DNA of 64,000 nt from Bombus terrestris (taxonomy: Eukaryota; Arthropoda; Insecta; Hymenoptera; Apidae): positions 62,001 to 126,000 of the forward strand of contig NW_025963642.1 in NCBI RefSeq assembly GCF_910591885.1, given 5' to 3'. Below, one piece after another: positions 29,773 to 44,942 of this stretch. The translations under genes and the position numbers were made by a program. Positions within the stretch are counted from its first letter, which is position 1. Each line of letters starts with the position of its first letter. The notes beneath the pieces are model-generated. The model saw only the letters and a program-made list of their open reading frames with translations, made no database searches and was not told where the DNA came from.

Positions 29773-30560
29773 GTGGGACAACGTGGGACAACGTGGGACA
29801 ACGTGGGACAACGTGGGACAACGTGGGACAACGTGGGACAACGTGGGACACCGTTGGACACCGTGGGACACCGTTGGACACCGTTGGACATCGTTGGACA
29901 CCGTGGGACAACGTGGGACAACGTGGGACAACGTGGGACAACGTGGGACAACGTGGGACAACGTGGGACAACGTGGGACAACGTGGGACAACGTGGGACA
30001 ACGTGGGACAACGTGGGACATCGTGGGACAACGTGGGACAACGTGGGACAACGTGGGACAACGTGGGACATCGTTGGACACCGTTGGACATCGTTGGACA
30101 CCGTGGGACAACGTGGGACAACGTGGGACAACGTGGGACAACGTGGGACAACGTGGGACAACGTGGGACAACGTGGGACAACGTGGGACAACGTGGGACA
30201 ACGTGGGACAACGTGGGACAACGTGGGACAACGTGGGACACCGTTGGACATCACTGGACACCGTTGGACATCGTTGGACACCGTTGGACACCGTGGGACA
30301 ACGTGGGACAACGTGGGACAACGTGGGACAACGTGGGACAACGTGGGACAACGTGGGACAACGTGGGACAACGTGGGACAACGTGGGACAACGTGGGACA
30401 CCGTTGGACATCGTTGGACACCGTGGGACAACGTGGGACAACGTGGGACAACGTGGGACAACGTTGGACATCGTTGGACACCGTTGGACACCGTGGGACA
30501 ACGTGGGACAACGTGGGACAACGTGGGACAACGTGGGACAACGTGGGACAACGTGGGACA
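29773..30560 (+). repeat. ~1.5-kb-spaced repeat, copy 2 (right part)
   Basis: Partner of 28,233-29,100. At 30,253 the GCTGGACACC of copy 1 appears as ACTGGACACC; the A in first position removes a CpG and creates a minus-strand stop. An extra T unit follows near 30,283. Confidence 0.82.
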
Positions 30561-31732
30561 ACGTGGGACACCGTTGGACACCGTTGGACACCGTTGGACA
30601 TCGTTGGACACCGTGGGACAACGTGGGACAACGTGGGAAACCATGGAACAACGTGGGACAACGTGGGACACCGTTGGACATCGTTGGACAACGTGGGACA
30701 ACGTGGGACAACGTGGGACAACGTGGGACAACGTGGGAAACCATGGAACAACGTGGGACAACGTGGGACACCGTTGGACATCGTTGGACAACGTGGGACA
30801 ACGTGGGACAACGTGGGACAACGTGGGACAACGTGGGACAACGTGGGACAACATGGGACACCGTTGGACACCGTGGGACACCGTTGGACACCGTTGGACA
30901 TCGTTGGACACCGTGGGACAACGTGGGACAACGTGGGACAACGTGGGACAACGTGGGACAACGTGGGACAACGTGGGACAACGTGGGACAACGTGGGACA
31001 ACGTGGGACAACGTGGGACAACGTGGGACAACGTGGGACAACGTGGGACACAGTTGGACATCGTTGGACACCGTGGGACACCGTGGGACAACGTGGGACA
31101 ACGTGGGACAACGTGGGACAACGTGGGACAACGTGGGACAACGTGGGACAACGTGGGACAACGTGGGACAACGTGGGACAACGTGGGACATCGTGGGACA
31201 ACGTGGGACAACGTGGGACAACGTGGGACAACGTGGGACAACGTGGGACACAGTTGGACATCGTTGGACACCGTGGGACACCGTGGGACAACGTGGGACA
31301 ACGTGGGACAACGTGGGACAACGTGGGACAACGTGGGAAACCATGGAACAACGTGGGACAACGTGGGACACCGTTGGACATCGTTGGACAACGTGGGACA
31401 ACGTGGGACAACGTGGGACAACGTGGGACAACGTGGGACAACGTGGGACACCGTTGGACACCGTGGGACACCGTTGGACACCGTTGGACATCGTTGGACA
31501 CCGTGGGACAACGTGGGACAACGTGGGACAACGTGGGACAACGTGGGACAACGTGGGACAACGTGGGACAACGTGGGACAACGTGGGACAACGCGGGACA
31601 ACGTGGGACAACGTGGGACAACGTGGGACAACGTGGGACACCGTTGGACAACGTGGGACACCGTTGGACATCGTTGGACACCGTGGGACAACGTGGGACA
31701 ACGTGGGACAACGTGGGACAACGTGGGACAAC

Positions 31733-32172
31733 GTGGGACACCGTTGGACACCGTTGGACATCGTTGGACATCGTGGGACACCGTTGGACATCGTTGGACA
31801 TCGTTGGACACCGTTGGACACCGTTGGACAACGTGGGACATCGTGGGACAACGTGGGACAACGTGGGACAACGTGGGACAACGTGGGACACCGTTGGACA
31901 CCGTGGGACACCGTTGGACACCGTTGGACACCGTTGGACATCGTTGGACATCGTTGGACATCGTGGGACACCGTTGGACATCGTTGGACATCGTTGGACA
32001 CCGTTGGACATCGTTGGACACCGTTGGACATCGTTGGACATCGTTGGACATCGTGGGACACCGTTGGACATCGTTGGACATCGTTGGACACCGTTGGACA
32101 TCGTTGGACATCGTTGGACATCGTTGGACACCGTTGGACACCGTTGGACACCGTTGGACATCGTTGGACACC
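31733..32172 (+). repeat. T-rich block 7 (440 bp)
   Basis: Last of the seven GTTGG-dense blocks. It has full 440-bp length like blocks 1 and 2, with one GTTGGACACC replacing GTTGGACATC near its left end. No block of this kind is seen after 32.2 kb. Confidence 0.9.
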
Positions 32173-35100
32173 GTGGGACAACGTGGGACAACGTGGGACA
32201 ACGTGGGACAACGTGGGACAACGTGGGACAACGTGGGACATCGTGGGACAACGTGGGACAACGTGGGACAACGTGGGACAACGTGGGACAACGTGGGACA
32301 ACGTGGGACACCGTTGGACACCGTGGGACACCGTTGGACACCGTTGGACATCGTTGGACACCGTGGGACAACGTGGGACAACGTGGGACAACGTGGGACA
32401 ACGTGGGACAACGTGGGACAACATGGGACAACGTGGGACAACGTGGGACATCGTGGGACAACTTGGGACAACGTGGGACAACGTGGGACAACGTGGGACA
32501 ACGTGGGACACCGTTGGACATCGTTGGACACCGTGGGACAACGTGGGACAACGTGGGACAACGTGGGACACCGTTGGACACCGTTGGACACCGTTGGACA
32601 CCGTTGGACATCGTTGGACACCGTGGGACAACGTGGGACAACGTGGGACAACGTGGGAAACCATGGAACAACGTGGGACAACGGGGGACACCGTTGGACA
32701 TCGTTGGACAACGTGGGACAACGTGGGACAACGTGGGACAACGTGGGACAACGTGGGACAACGTGGGACAACGTGGGACACCGTTGGACACCGTGGGACA
32801 CCGTTGGACACCGTTGGACATCGTTGGACACCGTGGGACAACGTGGGACAACGTGGGACAACGTGGGACAACGTGGGACAACGTGGGACAACGTGGGACA
32901 ACGTGGGACAACGTGGGAAACCATGGAACAACGTGGGACAACGTGGGACACCGTTGGACATCGTTGGACAACGTGGGACAACGTGGGACAACGTGGGACA
33001 ACGTGGGACAACGTGGGACAACGTGGGACAACGTGGGACACCGTTGGACACCGTGGGACACCGTTGGACACCGTTGGACATCGTTGGACACCGTGGGACA
33101 ACGTGGGACAACGTGGGACAACGTGGGACAACGTGGGACAACGTGGGACAACGTGGGACAACGTGGGACAACGTGGGACAACGTGGGACAACGTGGGACA
33201 ACGTGGGACATCGTGGGACAACGTGGGACAACGTGGGACAACGTGGGACAACGTGGGACACCGTTGGACAACGTGGGACACCGTTGGACATCGTTGGACA
33301 CCGTGGGACAACGTGGGACAACGTGGGACCACGTGGGACAACGTGGGACAACGTGGGACAACGTGGGACAACGTGGGACAACGTGGGACATCGTGGGACA
33401 ACGTGGGACAACGTGGGACAACGTGGGACAACGTGGGACAACGTGGGACATCGTTGGACACCGTTGGACACCGTGGGACAACGTGGGACAACGTGGGACA
33501 CCGTTGGACATCGTTGGACACCGTGGGACAACGTGGGACAACGTGGGACCACGTAGGACAACGTGGGACAACGTGGGACAACGTGGGACAACGTGGGACA
33601 ACGTGGGACATCGTGGGACAACGTGGGACAACGTGGGACAACGTGGGAAACCATGGAACAACGTGGGACAACGTGGGACACCGTTGGACATCGTTGGACA
33701 ACGTGGGACAACGTGGGACAACGTGGGACAACGTGGGACAACGTGGGACAACGTGGGACAACGTGGGACACCGTTGGACACCGTGGGACACCGTTGGACA
33801 CCGTTGGACATCGTTGGACACCGTGGGACAACGTGGGACAACGTGGGACAACGTGGGACAACGTGGGACAACGTGGGACAACGTGGGACAACGTGGGACA
33901 ACGTGGGACAACGTGGGACAACGTGGGACAACGTGGGACAACGTGGGACATCGTTGGACACCGTGGGACAACGTGGGACAACGTGGGACATCGTGGAACA
34001 ACGTGGGACAACGTGGGACAACGTGGGACAACGTGGGACATCGTGGGACACCGTGGGACAACGTGGGACAACGTGGGACAACGTGGGACAACGTGGGACA
34101 ACGTGGGACAACGTGGGACAACGTGGGACAACGTGGGACAACGTGGGAAAACGTGGGACAACGTGGGACACCGTTGGACATCGCTGGACACCGTTGGACA
34201 TCGTTGGACACCGTGGGACAACGTGGGACAACGTGGGACATCGTTGGACACCGTGGGACAACGTGGGACAACGTGGGACATCGTGGAACAACGTGGGACA
34301 ACGTGGGACAACGTGGGACATCGTGGGACACCGTGGGACAACGTGGGACAACGTGGGACATCGTGGGACAACGTGGGACAACGTGGGACAACGTGGGACA
34401 TCGTGGGACACCGTGGGACAACGTGGGACAACGTGGGACAACGTGGGACAACGTCGGACAACGTGGGACAACGTGGGACATCGTGGGACAACGTGGGACA
34501 ACGTGGGACAACGTGGGACAACGTGGGACAACGTGGGACACCGTTGGACACCGTGGGACACCGTTGGACACCGTTGGACATCGTTGGACACCGTGGGACA
34601 ACGTGGGACAACGTGGGACATCGTGGGACAACGTGGGACAACGTGGGACAACGTGGGACATCGTGGGACAACGTGGGACAACGTGGGACAACGTGGGACA
34701 ACGTGGGACACCGTTGGACACCGTTGGACACCGTTGGACACCGTTGGACATCGTTGGACACCGTGGGACAACGTGGGACAACGTGGGACAACGTGGGAAA
34801 CCATGGAACAACGTGGGACAACGTGGGACACCGTTGGACATCGTTGGACATCGTTGGACACCGTGGGACAACGTGGGACAACGTGGGACAACGTGGGACA
34901 ACGTGGGACAACGTGGGACAACGTGGGACATCGTGGGACACCGTTGGACACCGTGGGACAACGTGGCACAACGTGGGACAACGTGGGACAACGTGGGACA
35001 ACGTGGGGCAACGTGGGACAACGTGGGACAACGTGGGACAACGTGGGACAACGTGGGACAACGTGGGACATCGTGGGACAACGTGGGACAACGTGGGACA

Positions 35101-38100
35101 ACGTGGGACAACGTGGGACAACGTGGGACAACGTGGGACAACGTGGGACAACGTGGGACAACGTGGGACAACGTGGGACAACGTGGCACAACGTGGGACA
35201 ACGTGGGACACCGTTGGACATCGTTGGACAACGTGGGACAACGTGGGACAACGTGGGACAACGTGGGACAACGTGGGACAACGTGGGACAACGTGGGACA
35301 ACGTGGGACACCGTTGGACACCGTTGGACATCGTTGGACACCGTGGGACAACGTGGGACAACGTGGGACAACGTGGGACAACGTGGGACAACGTGGGACA
35401 ACGTCGGACAACGTGGGACAACGTGGGACAACGTGGGACAACTTGGGACATCGTGGGACAACGTGGGACAACGTGGGACAACGTGGGACAACGTGGGACA
35501 TCGTGGGACAACGTGGGACAACGTGGGACAACGTGGGACACCGTTGGACACCGTTGGACACCGTTGGACACCGTTGGACATCGTTGGACACCGTGGGACA
35601 ACGTGGGACAACGTGGGACAACGTGGGAAACCATGGAACAACGTGGGACAACGTGGGACACCGTTGGACATCGTTGGACATCGTTGGACACCGTGGGACA
35701 ACGTGGGACAACGTGGGAAAACGTGGGACAACGTGGGACACCGTTGGACATCGCTGGACACCGTTGGACATCGTTGGACACCGTGGGACAACGTGGGACA
35801 ACGTGGGACAACGTGGGACAACGTGGGACAACGTGGGACAACGTGGGACAACGTGGGACAACGTGGGACAACGTGGGACATCGTGGGACAACGTGGGACA
35901 ACGTGGGACAACGTGGGACAACGTGGGACATCGTTGGACACCGTTGGACACCGTGGGACAACGTGGGACAACGTGGGACAACGTGGGACAACGTGGGACA
36001 ACGTCGGACAACGTGGGACAACGTGGGACATCGTGGGACAACGTGGGACAACGTGGGACAACGTGGGACAACGTGGGACAACGTGGGACAACGTGGGACA
36101 CCGTTGGACACCGTGGGACACCGTTGGACACCGTTGGACATCGTTGGACACCGTGGGACAACGTGGGACAACGTGGGACAACGTGGGACAACGTGGGACA
36201 TCGTGGGACAACGTGGGACAACGTGGGACAACGTGGGACATCGTGGGACAACGTGTGACAACGTGGGACAACGTGGGACATCGTGGGACAACGTGGGACA
36301 ACGTGGGACAACGTGGGACAACGTGGGACACCGTTGGACACCGTTGGACACCGTTGGACACCGTTGGACATCGTTGGACACCGTGGGACAACGTGGGACA
36401 ACGTGGGACAACGTGGAACAACGTGGGACAACGTGGGACACCGTTGGACAACGTGGGACAACGTGGGACAACGTGGGACAACGTGGGACAACGTGGGACA
36501 ACGTGGGACAACGTGGGACAACGTGGGACATCGTGGGACAACGTGGGACAACGTGGGACAACGTGGGACAACGTGGGACATCGTTGGACACCGTTGGACA
36601 CCGTGGGACAACGTGGGACAACGTGGGACAACGTGGGACAACGTGGGACAACGTCGGACAACGTGGGACAACGTGGGACATCGTGGGACAACGTGGGACA
36701 ACGTGGGACAACGTGGGACAACGTGGGACAACGTGGGACAACGTGGGACACCGTTGGACACCGTGGGACACCGTTGGACACCGTTGGACACCGTTGGACA
36801 TCGTTGGACACCGTGGGACAACGTGGGACAACGTGGGACAACGTGGGAAACCATGGAACAACGTGGGACAACGTGGGACACCGTTGGACATCGTTGGACA
36901 TCGTTGGACACCGTGGGACAACGTGGGACAACGTGGGACACCGTTGGACAACGTGGGACACCGTTGGACATCGTTGGACACCGTGGGACAACGTGGGACA
37001 ACGTGGGACCACGTGGGACAACGTGGGACAACGTGGGACAACGTGGGACAACGTGGGACAACGTGGGACACCGTTGGACACCGTTGGACACCGTTGGACA
37101 TCGTTGGACACCGTGGGACAACGTGGGACAACGTGGGACAACGTGGGAAACCATGGAACAACGTTGGACAACGTGGGACAACGTGGGACAACGTGGGACA
37201 ACGTGGGACACCGTTGGACAACGTGGGACACCGTTGGACATCGTTGGACACCGTGGGACAACGTGGGACAACGTGGGACCACGTGGGACAACGTGGGACA
37301 ACGTGGGACAACGTGGGACAACGTGGGACAACGTGGGACAACGTTGGACATCGTTGGACATCGTTGGACACCGTGGGACAACGTGGGACACCGTGGGACA
37401 ACGTGGGACAACGTGGGACAACGTGGGACAACGTGGGACAACGTGGGACAACGTGGGACAACGTGGGACAACGTGGGACAACGTGGGACAACGTGGGACA
37501 CCGTTGGACATCGTTGGACAACATGGGACAACGTGGGACAACGTGGGACAACGTGGGACAACGTGGGACAACGTGGGACACCGTTGGACACCGTGGGACA
37601 CCGTTGGACACCGTTGGACATCGTTGGACACCGTGGGACAACGTGGGACAACGTGGGACAACGTGGGACAACGTGGGACAACGTGGGACAACTTGGGACA
37701 ACGTGGGACAACGTGGGACAACGTGGGACAACGTGGGACAACGTGGGACAACGTGGGACACCGTTGGACAACGTGGGACACCGTTGGACATCGTTGGACA
37801 ACGTGGGACAACGCGGGACAACGTGGGACAACGTGGGACACCGTTGGACACCGTTGGACATCGTTGGACATCGTTGGACATCGTGGGACACCGTTGGACA
37901 TCGTTGGACATCGTTGGACACCGTGGGACAACGTGGGACAACGTGGGACAACGTGGGACAACGTGGGACAACGTGGGACAACGTGGGACAACGTGGGACA
38001 ACGTGGGACAACGTGGGACAACGTGGGACAACGTGGGACACCGTTGGACATCGTTGGACAACGTGGGACAACGTGGGACAACGTGGGACAACGTGGGACA

Positions 38101-38962
38101 ACGTGGGACACCGTTGGACACCGTGGGACACCGTTGGACACCGTTGGACATCGTTGGACACCGTGGGACAACGTGGGACAACGTGGGACAACGTGGGACA
38201 ACGTGGGACAACGTGGGACATCGTGGGACAACGTGGGACAACGTGGGACACCGTTGGACATCGTTGGACACCGTGGGACAACGCGGGACAACGTGGGACA
38301 ACGTGGGACACCGTTGGACACCGTTGGACATCGTTGGACATCGTTGGACATCGTGGGACACCGTTGGACATCGTTGGACATCGTTGGACACCGTGGGACA
38401 ACGTGGGACAACGTGGGACAACGTGGGACAACGTGGGACAACGTGGGACAACGTGGGACAACGTGGGACAACGTGGGACAACGTGGGACAACGTGGGACA
38501 ACGTGGGACACCGTTGGACATCGTTGGACAACGTGGGACAACGTGGGACAACGTGGGACAACGTGGGACAACGTGGGACACCGTTGGACACCGTGGGACA
38601 CCGTTGGACACCGTTGGACATCGTTGGACACCGTGGGACAACGTGGGACAACGTGGGACAACGTGGGACAACGTGGGACAACGTGGGACATCGTGGGACA
38701 ACGTGGGACAACGTGGGACAACGTGGGACAACGTGGGACAACGTGGGACACCGTTGGACAACGTGGGACACCGTTGGACATCGTTGGACACCGTGGGACA
38801 ACGTGGGACAACGTGGGACAACGTGGGACACCGTTGGACAACGTGGGACACCGTTGGACATCGTTGGACACCGTGGGACAACGTGGGACAACGTGGGACA
38901 ACGTGGGACAACGTGGGACACCGTTGGACACCGTTGGACACCGTTGGACACCGTTGGACATC
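32173..38962 (+). repeat. Mosaic satellite domain with short local duplications
   Basis: No single long period dominates here. GTGGGACCAC at 33,323 and 33,543 are 220 bp apart, as are GTGGCACAAC at 34,963 and 35,183. A GTGGAACAAC context repeats after 290 bp (33,993, 34,283), and a GTCGGACAAC context after 650 bp (36,003, 36,653). Parts of 34.6-35.0 kb and 36.0-36.4 kb both reappear in 42.9-43.5 kb at offsets of 8,490 and 6,870-6,880 bp. GTAGGACAAC at 33,553 stands directly after GTGGGACCAC, a context different from the GTAGGACAAC units after 39 kb. Confidence 0.8.
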
Positions 38963-40600
38963 GGTGGACATCGTGGGACACCGTTGGACACCGTGGGACA
39001 ACGTGGGTCAACGTGGGACAACGTGGGACACCGTTGGACACCGTTGGACATCGTTGGACATCGTTGGACATCGTGGGACACCGTTGGACAACGTGGGACA
39101 ACGTGGGACAACGTGGGACAACGTGGGACACCGTTGGACAACGTGGGACACCGTTGGACATCGTTGGACATCGTTGGACACCGTGGGACAACGTGGGACA
39201 ACGTGGGACTACGTGGGACAACGTGGGACAACGTGGGACAGCGTGGGACAACGTGGGACAACGTGGGACAACGTGGGACACCGTTGGACATCGTTGGACA
39301 CCGTGGGACAACGTGGGACAACGTGGGACATCGTTGGACACCGTTGGACACCGTTGGACACCGTTGGACACCGTTGGACATCGGTGGACATCGTGGGACA
39401 CCGTTGGACACCGTGGGACAACGTGGGACAACGTGGGACAACGTGGGACACCGTTGGACACCGTTGGACATCGTTGGACATCGTTGGACATCGTGGGACA
39501 CCGTTGGACAACGTGGGACAACGTGGGACAACGTGGGACACCGTGGGACACCGTTGGACACCGTTGGACATCGTTGGACACCGTGGGACAACGTGGGACA
39601 ACGTGGGACACCGTTGGACACCGTGGGACAACGTGGGACAACGTGGGACAACGTGGGACAACGTGGGACAACGTGGGACAACGTAGGACAACGTGGGACA
39701 ACGTGGGACAACGTTGGACACCGTTGGACACCGTTGGACATCGTTGGACATCGTTGGACATCGTGGGACACCGTTGGACAACGTGGGACAACGTGGGACA
39801 ACGTGGGACACCGTGGGACACCGTTGGACACCGTTGGACATCGTTGGACACCGTGGGACAACGTGGGACAACGTGGGACACCGTTGGACACCGTGGGACA
39901 ACGTGGGACAACGTGGGACAACGTGGGACAACGTGGGACAACGTGGGACAACGTAGGACAACGTGGGACAACGTGGGACACCGTTGGACATCGTTGGACA
40001 ACGTGGGACATCGTGGGACAACGTGGGACAACGTGGGACAACGTGGGACATCGTGGGACACCGTTGGACACCGTGGGACACCGTTGGACACCGTTGGACA
40101 CCGTGGGACACCGTTGGACACCGTTGGACATCGTTGGACACCGTGGGACAACGTGGGACAACGTGGGACAACGTGGGACAACGTGGGACAACGTCGGACA
40201 ACGTGGGACAACGTGGGACAATGTGGGACAACGTGGGACAACGTGGGACAACGTGGGACAACGTGGGACAACGTGGGACAACGTGGGACAACGTGGGACA
40301 TCGTGGGACAACGTGGGACAACGTGGGACAACGTGGGACAACGTGGGACATCGTTGGACACCGTTGGACACCGTGGGACAACGTGGGACAACGTGGGACA
40401 ACGTGGGACAACGTGGGACAACGTGGGACAACGTGGGACAACGTGGGACAACGTGGGACACCGTTGGACACCGTTGGACATCGTTGGACACCGTGGGACA
40501 ACGTGGGACAACGTGGGACATCGTGGGACACCGTTGGACATCGTTGGACATCGTTGGACACCGTGGGACAACGTGGGACAACGTGGGACAACGTGGGACA
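38963..40600 (+). repeat. GGTGG/GTAGG higher-order repeat, copy 1
   Basis: Two T units carrying a G at position 3 of the displayed block (reading TCGGTGG across the junction) lie at 38,961 and 39,381. GTAGGACAAC units are at 39,683 and 39,953, and a C-to-T junction change (ATGTGG) is at 40,221. The interval from the second GGTGG mark to the first GTAGG is 302 bp in all six copies. Positions 39,331-40,600 match 45,331-46,600 with one substitution seen (GTGGG to GTCGG at 45,973). Here the two GGTGG marks are 420 bp apart; they are 440 in the other copies. Confidence 0.92.
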
Positions 40601-43600
40601 TCGTGGGACACCGTTGGACATCGTTGGACATCGTTGGACACCGTGGGACAACGTGGGACAACGTGGGACAACGTGGGACAACGTGGGACAACGTGGGACA
40701 ACGTGGGACAACGTGGGACAACGTGGGACAACGTGGGACAACGTGGGACAACGTGGGACACCGTTGGACATCGTTGGACAACGTGGGACAACGTGGGACA
40801 ACGTGGGACAACGTGGGACAACGTGGGACACCGTTGGACACCGTGGGACACCGTTGGACACCGTTGGACATCGTTGGACACCGTGGGACAACGTGGGACA
40901 ACGTGGGACAACGTGGGACATCGTGGGACAACGTGGGACAACGTGGGACAACGTGGGACAACGTGGGACAACGTGGGACACCGTTGGACAACGTGGGACA
41001 CCGTTGGACATCGTTGGACACCGTGGGACAACGTGGGACAACGTGGGACAACGTGGGACACCGTTGGACAACGTGGGACACCGTTGGACATCGTTGGACA
41101 CCGTGGGACAACGTGGGACAACGTGGGACACCGTTGGACACCGTGGGACAACGTGGGACAACGTGGGACAACGTGGGACAACGTGGGACAACGTCGGACA
41201 ACGTGGGACAACGTGGGACAATGTGGGACAACGTGGGACAACGTGGGACAACGTGGGACAACGTGGGACAACGTGGGACAACGTGGGACAACGTGGGACA
41301 TCGTGGGACAACGTGGGACAACGTGGGACAACGTGGGACAACGTGGGACATCGTTGGACACCGTTGGACACCGTGGGACAACGTGAGACAACGTGGGACA
41401 ACGTGGGACAACGTGGGACAACGTGGGACAACGTGGGACAACGTGGGACAACGTGGGACAACGTGGGACAACGTGGGACAACGTGGGACAACGTGGGACA
41501 CCGTTGGACATCGTTGGACAACGTGGGACAACGTGGGACAACGTGGGACAACGTGGGACAACGTGGGACAACGTGGGACACCGTTGGACACCGTTGGACA
41601 CCGTTGGACACCGTTGGACATCGTTGGACACCGTGGGACAACGTGGGACAACGTGGGACAACGTGGGAAACCATGGAACAACGTGGGACAACGTGGGACA
41701 CCGTTGGACATCGTTGGACATCGTTGGACACCGTGGGACAACGTGGGACAACGTGGGAAAACGTGGGACAACGTGGGAAAACGTGGGACAACGTGGGACA
41801 CCGTTGGACATCGCTGGACACCGTTGGACATCGTTGGACACCGTGGGACAACGTGGGACAACGTGGGACAACGTGGGACAACGTGGGACAACGTGGGACA
41901 ACGTGGGACAACGTGGGACAACGTGGGACAACGTGGGACATCGTGGGACAACGTGGGACAACGTGGGACAACGTGGGACAACGTGGGACATCGTTGGACA
42001 CCGTTGGACACCGTGGGACAACGTGGGACAACGTGGGACAACGTGGGACAACGTGGGACAACGTGGGACAACGTGGGACAACGTGGGACAACGTGGGACA
42101 ACGTGGGACAACGTGGGACAACGTGGGACAACGTGGGACAACGTGGGACATCGTTGGACACCGTTGGACACCGTGGGACAACGTGGGACAACGTGGGACA
42201 ACGTGGGACAACGTGGGACAACGTGGGACAACGTGGGACATCGTGGGACAACGTGGGACAACGTGGGACAACGTGGGACAACGTGGGACAACGTGGGAAA
42301 CCATGGAACAACGTGGGACAACGTGGGACACCGTTGGACATCGTTGGACAACGTGGGACAACGTGGGACAACGTGGGACACCGTTGGACACCGTTGGACA
42401 TCGTTGGACACCGTGGGACAACGTGGGACCACGTGGGACAACGTGGGAAACCATGGAACAACGTGGGACAACGTGGGACACCGATGGACATCGTTGGACA
42501 ACGTGGGACAACGTGGGACAACGTGGGACAACGTGGGACAACGTGGGACATCGTGGGACAACGTGGGACAACGTGGGACAACGTGGGACACCGTTGGACA
42601 CCGTTGGACACCGTTGGACACCGTTGGACATCGTTGGACACCGTGGGACAACGTGGGACATCGTTGGACACCGTGGGACAACGTGGGACAACGTGGGACA
42701 ACGTGGGAAACCATGGAACAACGTGGGACAACGTGGGACACCGTTGGACATCGTTGGACATCGTTGGACACCGTGGGACAACGTGGGACAACGTGGGACA
42801 ACGTGGGACATCGTTGGACACCGTTGGACACCGTGGGACAACGTGGGACAACGTGGGACAACGTGGGACAACGTGGGACAACGTCGGACAACGTGGGACA
42901 ACGTGGGACATCGTGGGACAACGTGGGACAACGTGGGACAACGTGGGACAACGTGGGACAACGTGGGACACCGTTGGACACCGTGGGACACCGTTGGACA
43001 CCGTTGGACATCGTTGGACACCGTGGGACAACGTGGGACAACGTGGGACAACGTGGGACAACGTGGGACATCGTGGGACAACGTGGGACAACGTGGGACA
43101 ACGTGGGACATCGTGGGACAACGTGTGACAACGTGGGACAACGTGGGACATCGTGGGACAACGTGGGACAACGTGGGACAACGTGGGACAACGTGGGACA
43201 CCGTTGGACACCGTTGGACACCGTTGGACACCGTTGGACATCGTTGGACACCGTGGGACAACGTGGGACAACGTGGGACAACGTGGGAAACCATGGAACA
43301 ACGTGGGACAACGTGGGACACCGTTGGACATCGTTGGACATCGTTGGACACCGTGGGACAACGTGGGACAACGTGGGACAACGTGGGACAACGTGGGACA
43401 ACGTGGGACAACGTGGGACATCGTGGGACACCGTTGGACACCGTGGGACAACGTGGCACAACGTGGGACAACGTGGGACAACGTGGGACAACGTGGGACA
43501 ACGTGGGACAACGTGGGACAACGTGGGACAACGTGGGACAACGTGGGACATCGTGGGACAACGTGGGACAACGTGGGACAACGTGGGACAACGTGGGACA

Positions 43601-44942
43601 ACGTGGGACACCGTTGGACATCGTTGGACACCGTGGGACAACGTGGGACAACGTGGGACAACGTGGGACACCGTTGGACACCGTTGGACACCGTTGGACA
43701 TCGTGGGACAACGTGGGACAACGTGGGACAACGTGGGACAACGTGGGACATCGTTGGACACCGTTGGACACCGTGGGACAACGTGGGACAACGTGGGACA
43801 ACGTGGGACAACGTGGGACAACGTGGGACAACGTGGGACAACGTGGGACAACGTGGGACAACGTGGGACAACGTGGGACAACGTGGGACAACGTGGGACA
43901 ACGTGGGACAACGTGGGACATCGTGGGACAACGTGGGACAACGTGGGACAACGTGGGACAACGTGGGACAACGTGGGACACCGTTGGACATCGTTGGACA
44001 CCGTGGGACAACGTGGGACAACGTGGGACAACGTGGGACACCGTTGGACACCGTTGGACACCGTTGGACACCGTTGGACACCGTTGGACATCGTTGGACA
44101 CCGTGGGACAACGTGGGACAACGTGGGACAACGTGGGAAACCATGGAACAACGTGGGACAACGTGGGACAACGTGGGACACCGTTGGACAACGTGGGACA
44201 CCGTTGGACATCGTTGGACACCGTGGGACAACGCGGGACAACGTGGGACAACGTGGGACACCGTTGGACACCGTTGGACATCGTTGGACATCGTTGGACA
44301 TCGTGGGACACCGTTGGACATCGTTGGACATCGTTGGACACCGTGGGACAACGTGGGACAACGTGGGACAACGTGGGACAACGTGGGACAACGTGGGACA
44401 ACGTGGGACAACGTGGGACAACGTGGGACAACGTGGGACAACGTGGGACAACGTGGGACACCGTTGGACATCGTTGGACAACGTGGGACAACGTGGGACA
44501 ACGTGGGACAACGTGGGACAACGTGGGACACCGTTGGACACCGTGGGACACCGTTGGACACCGTTGGACATCGTTGGACACCGTGGGACAACGTGGGACA
44601 ACGTGGGACAACGTGGGACAACGTGGGACAACGTGGGACAACGTGGGACAACGTGGGACAACGTGGGACATCGTGGGACAACGTGGGACAACGTGGGACA
44701 ACGTGGGACAACGTGGGACAACGTGGGACACCGTTGGACAACGTGGGACACCGTTGGACATCGTTGGACACCGTGGGACAACGTGGGACAACGTGGGACA
44801 ACGTGGGACACCGTGGGACAACGTGGGACACCGTTGGACATCGTTGGACACCGTGGGACAACGTGGGACAACGTGGGACAACGTGGGACAACGTGGGACA
44901 CCGTTGGACACCGTTGGACACCGTTGGACACCGTTGGACATC
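40601..44942 (+). repeat. Mosaic satellite between marked copies 1 and 2
   Basis: Contains a second ATGTGG mark at 41,221, GTGAGACAAC at 41,383, several ATGGAACAAC modules (from 41,673), GTGGGACCAC at 42,423, GTGTGACAAC at 43,123 and GTGGCACAAC at 43,453. GTGTGACAAC is shared with 36,253, while the downstream GTGGGAAACC and GTGGCACAAC pair is shared with 34,793 and 34,963, so the 43-kb segment combines features of two upstream copies. Confidence 0.8.
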
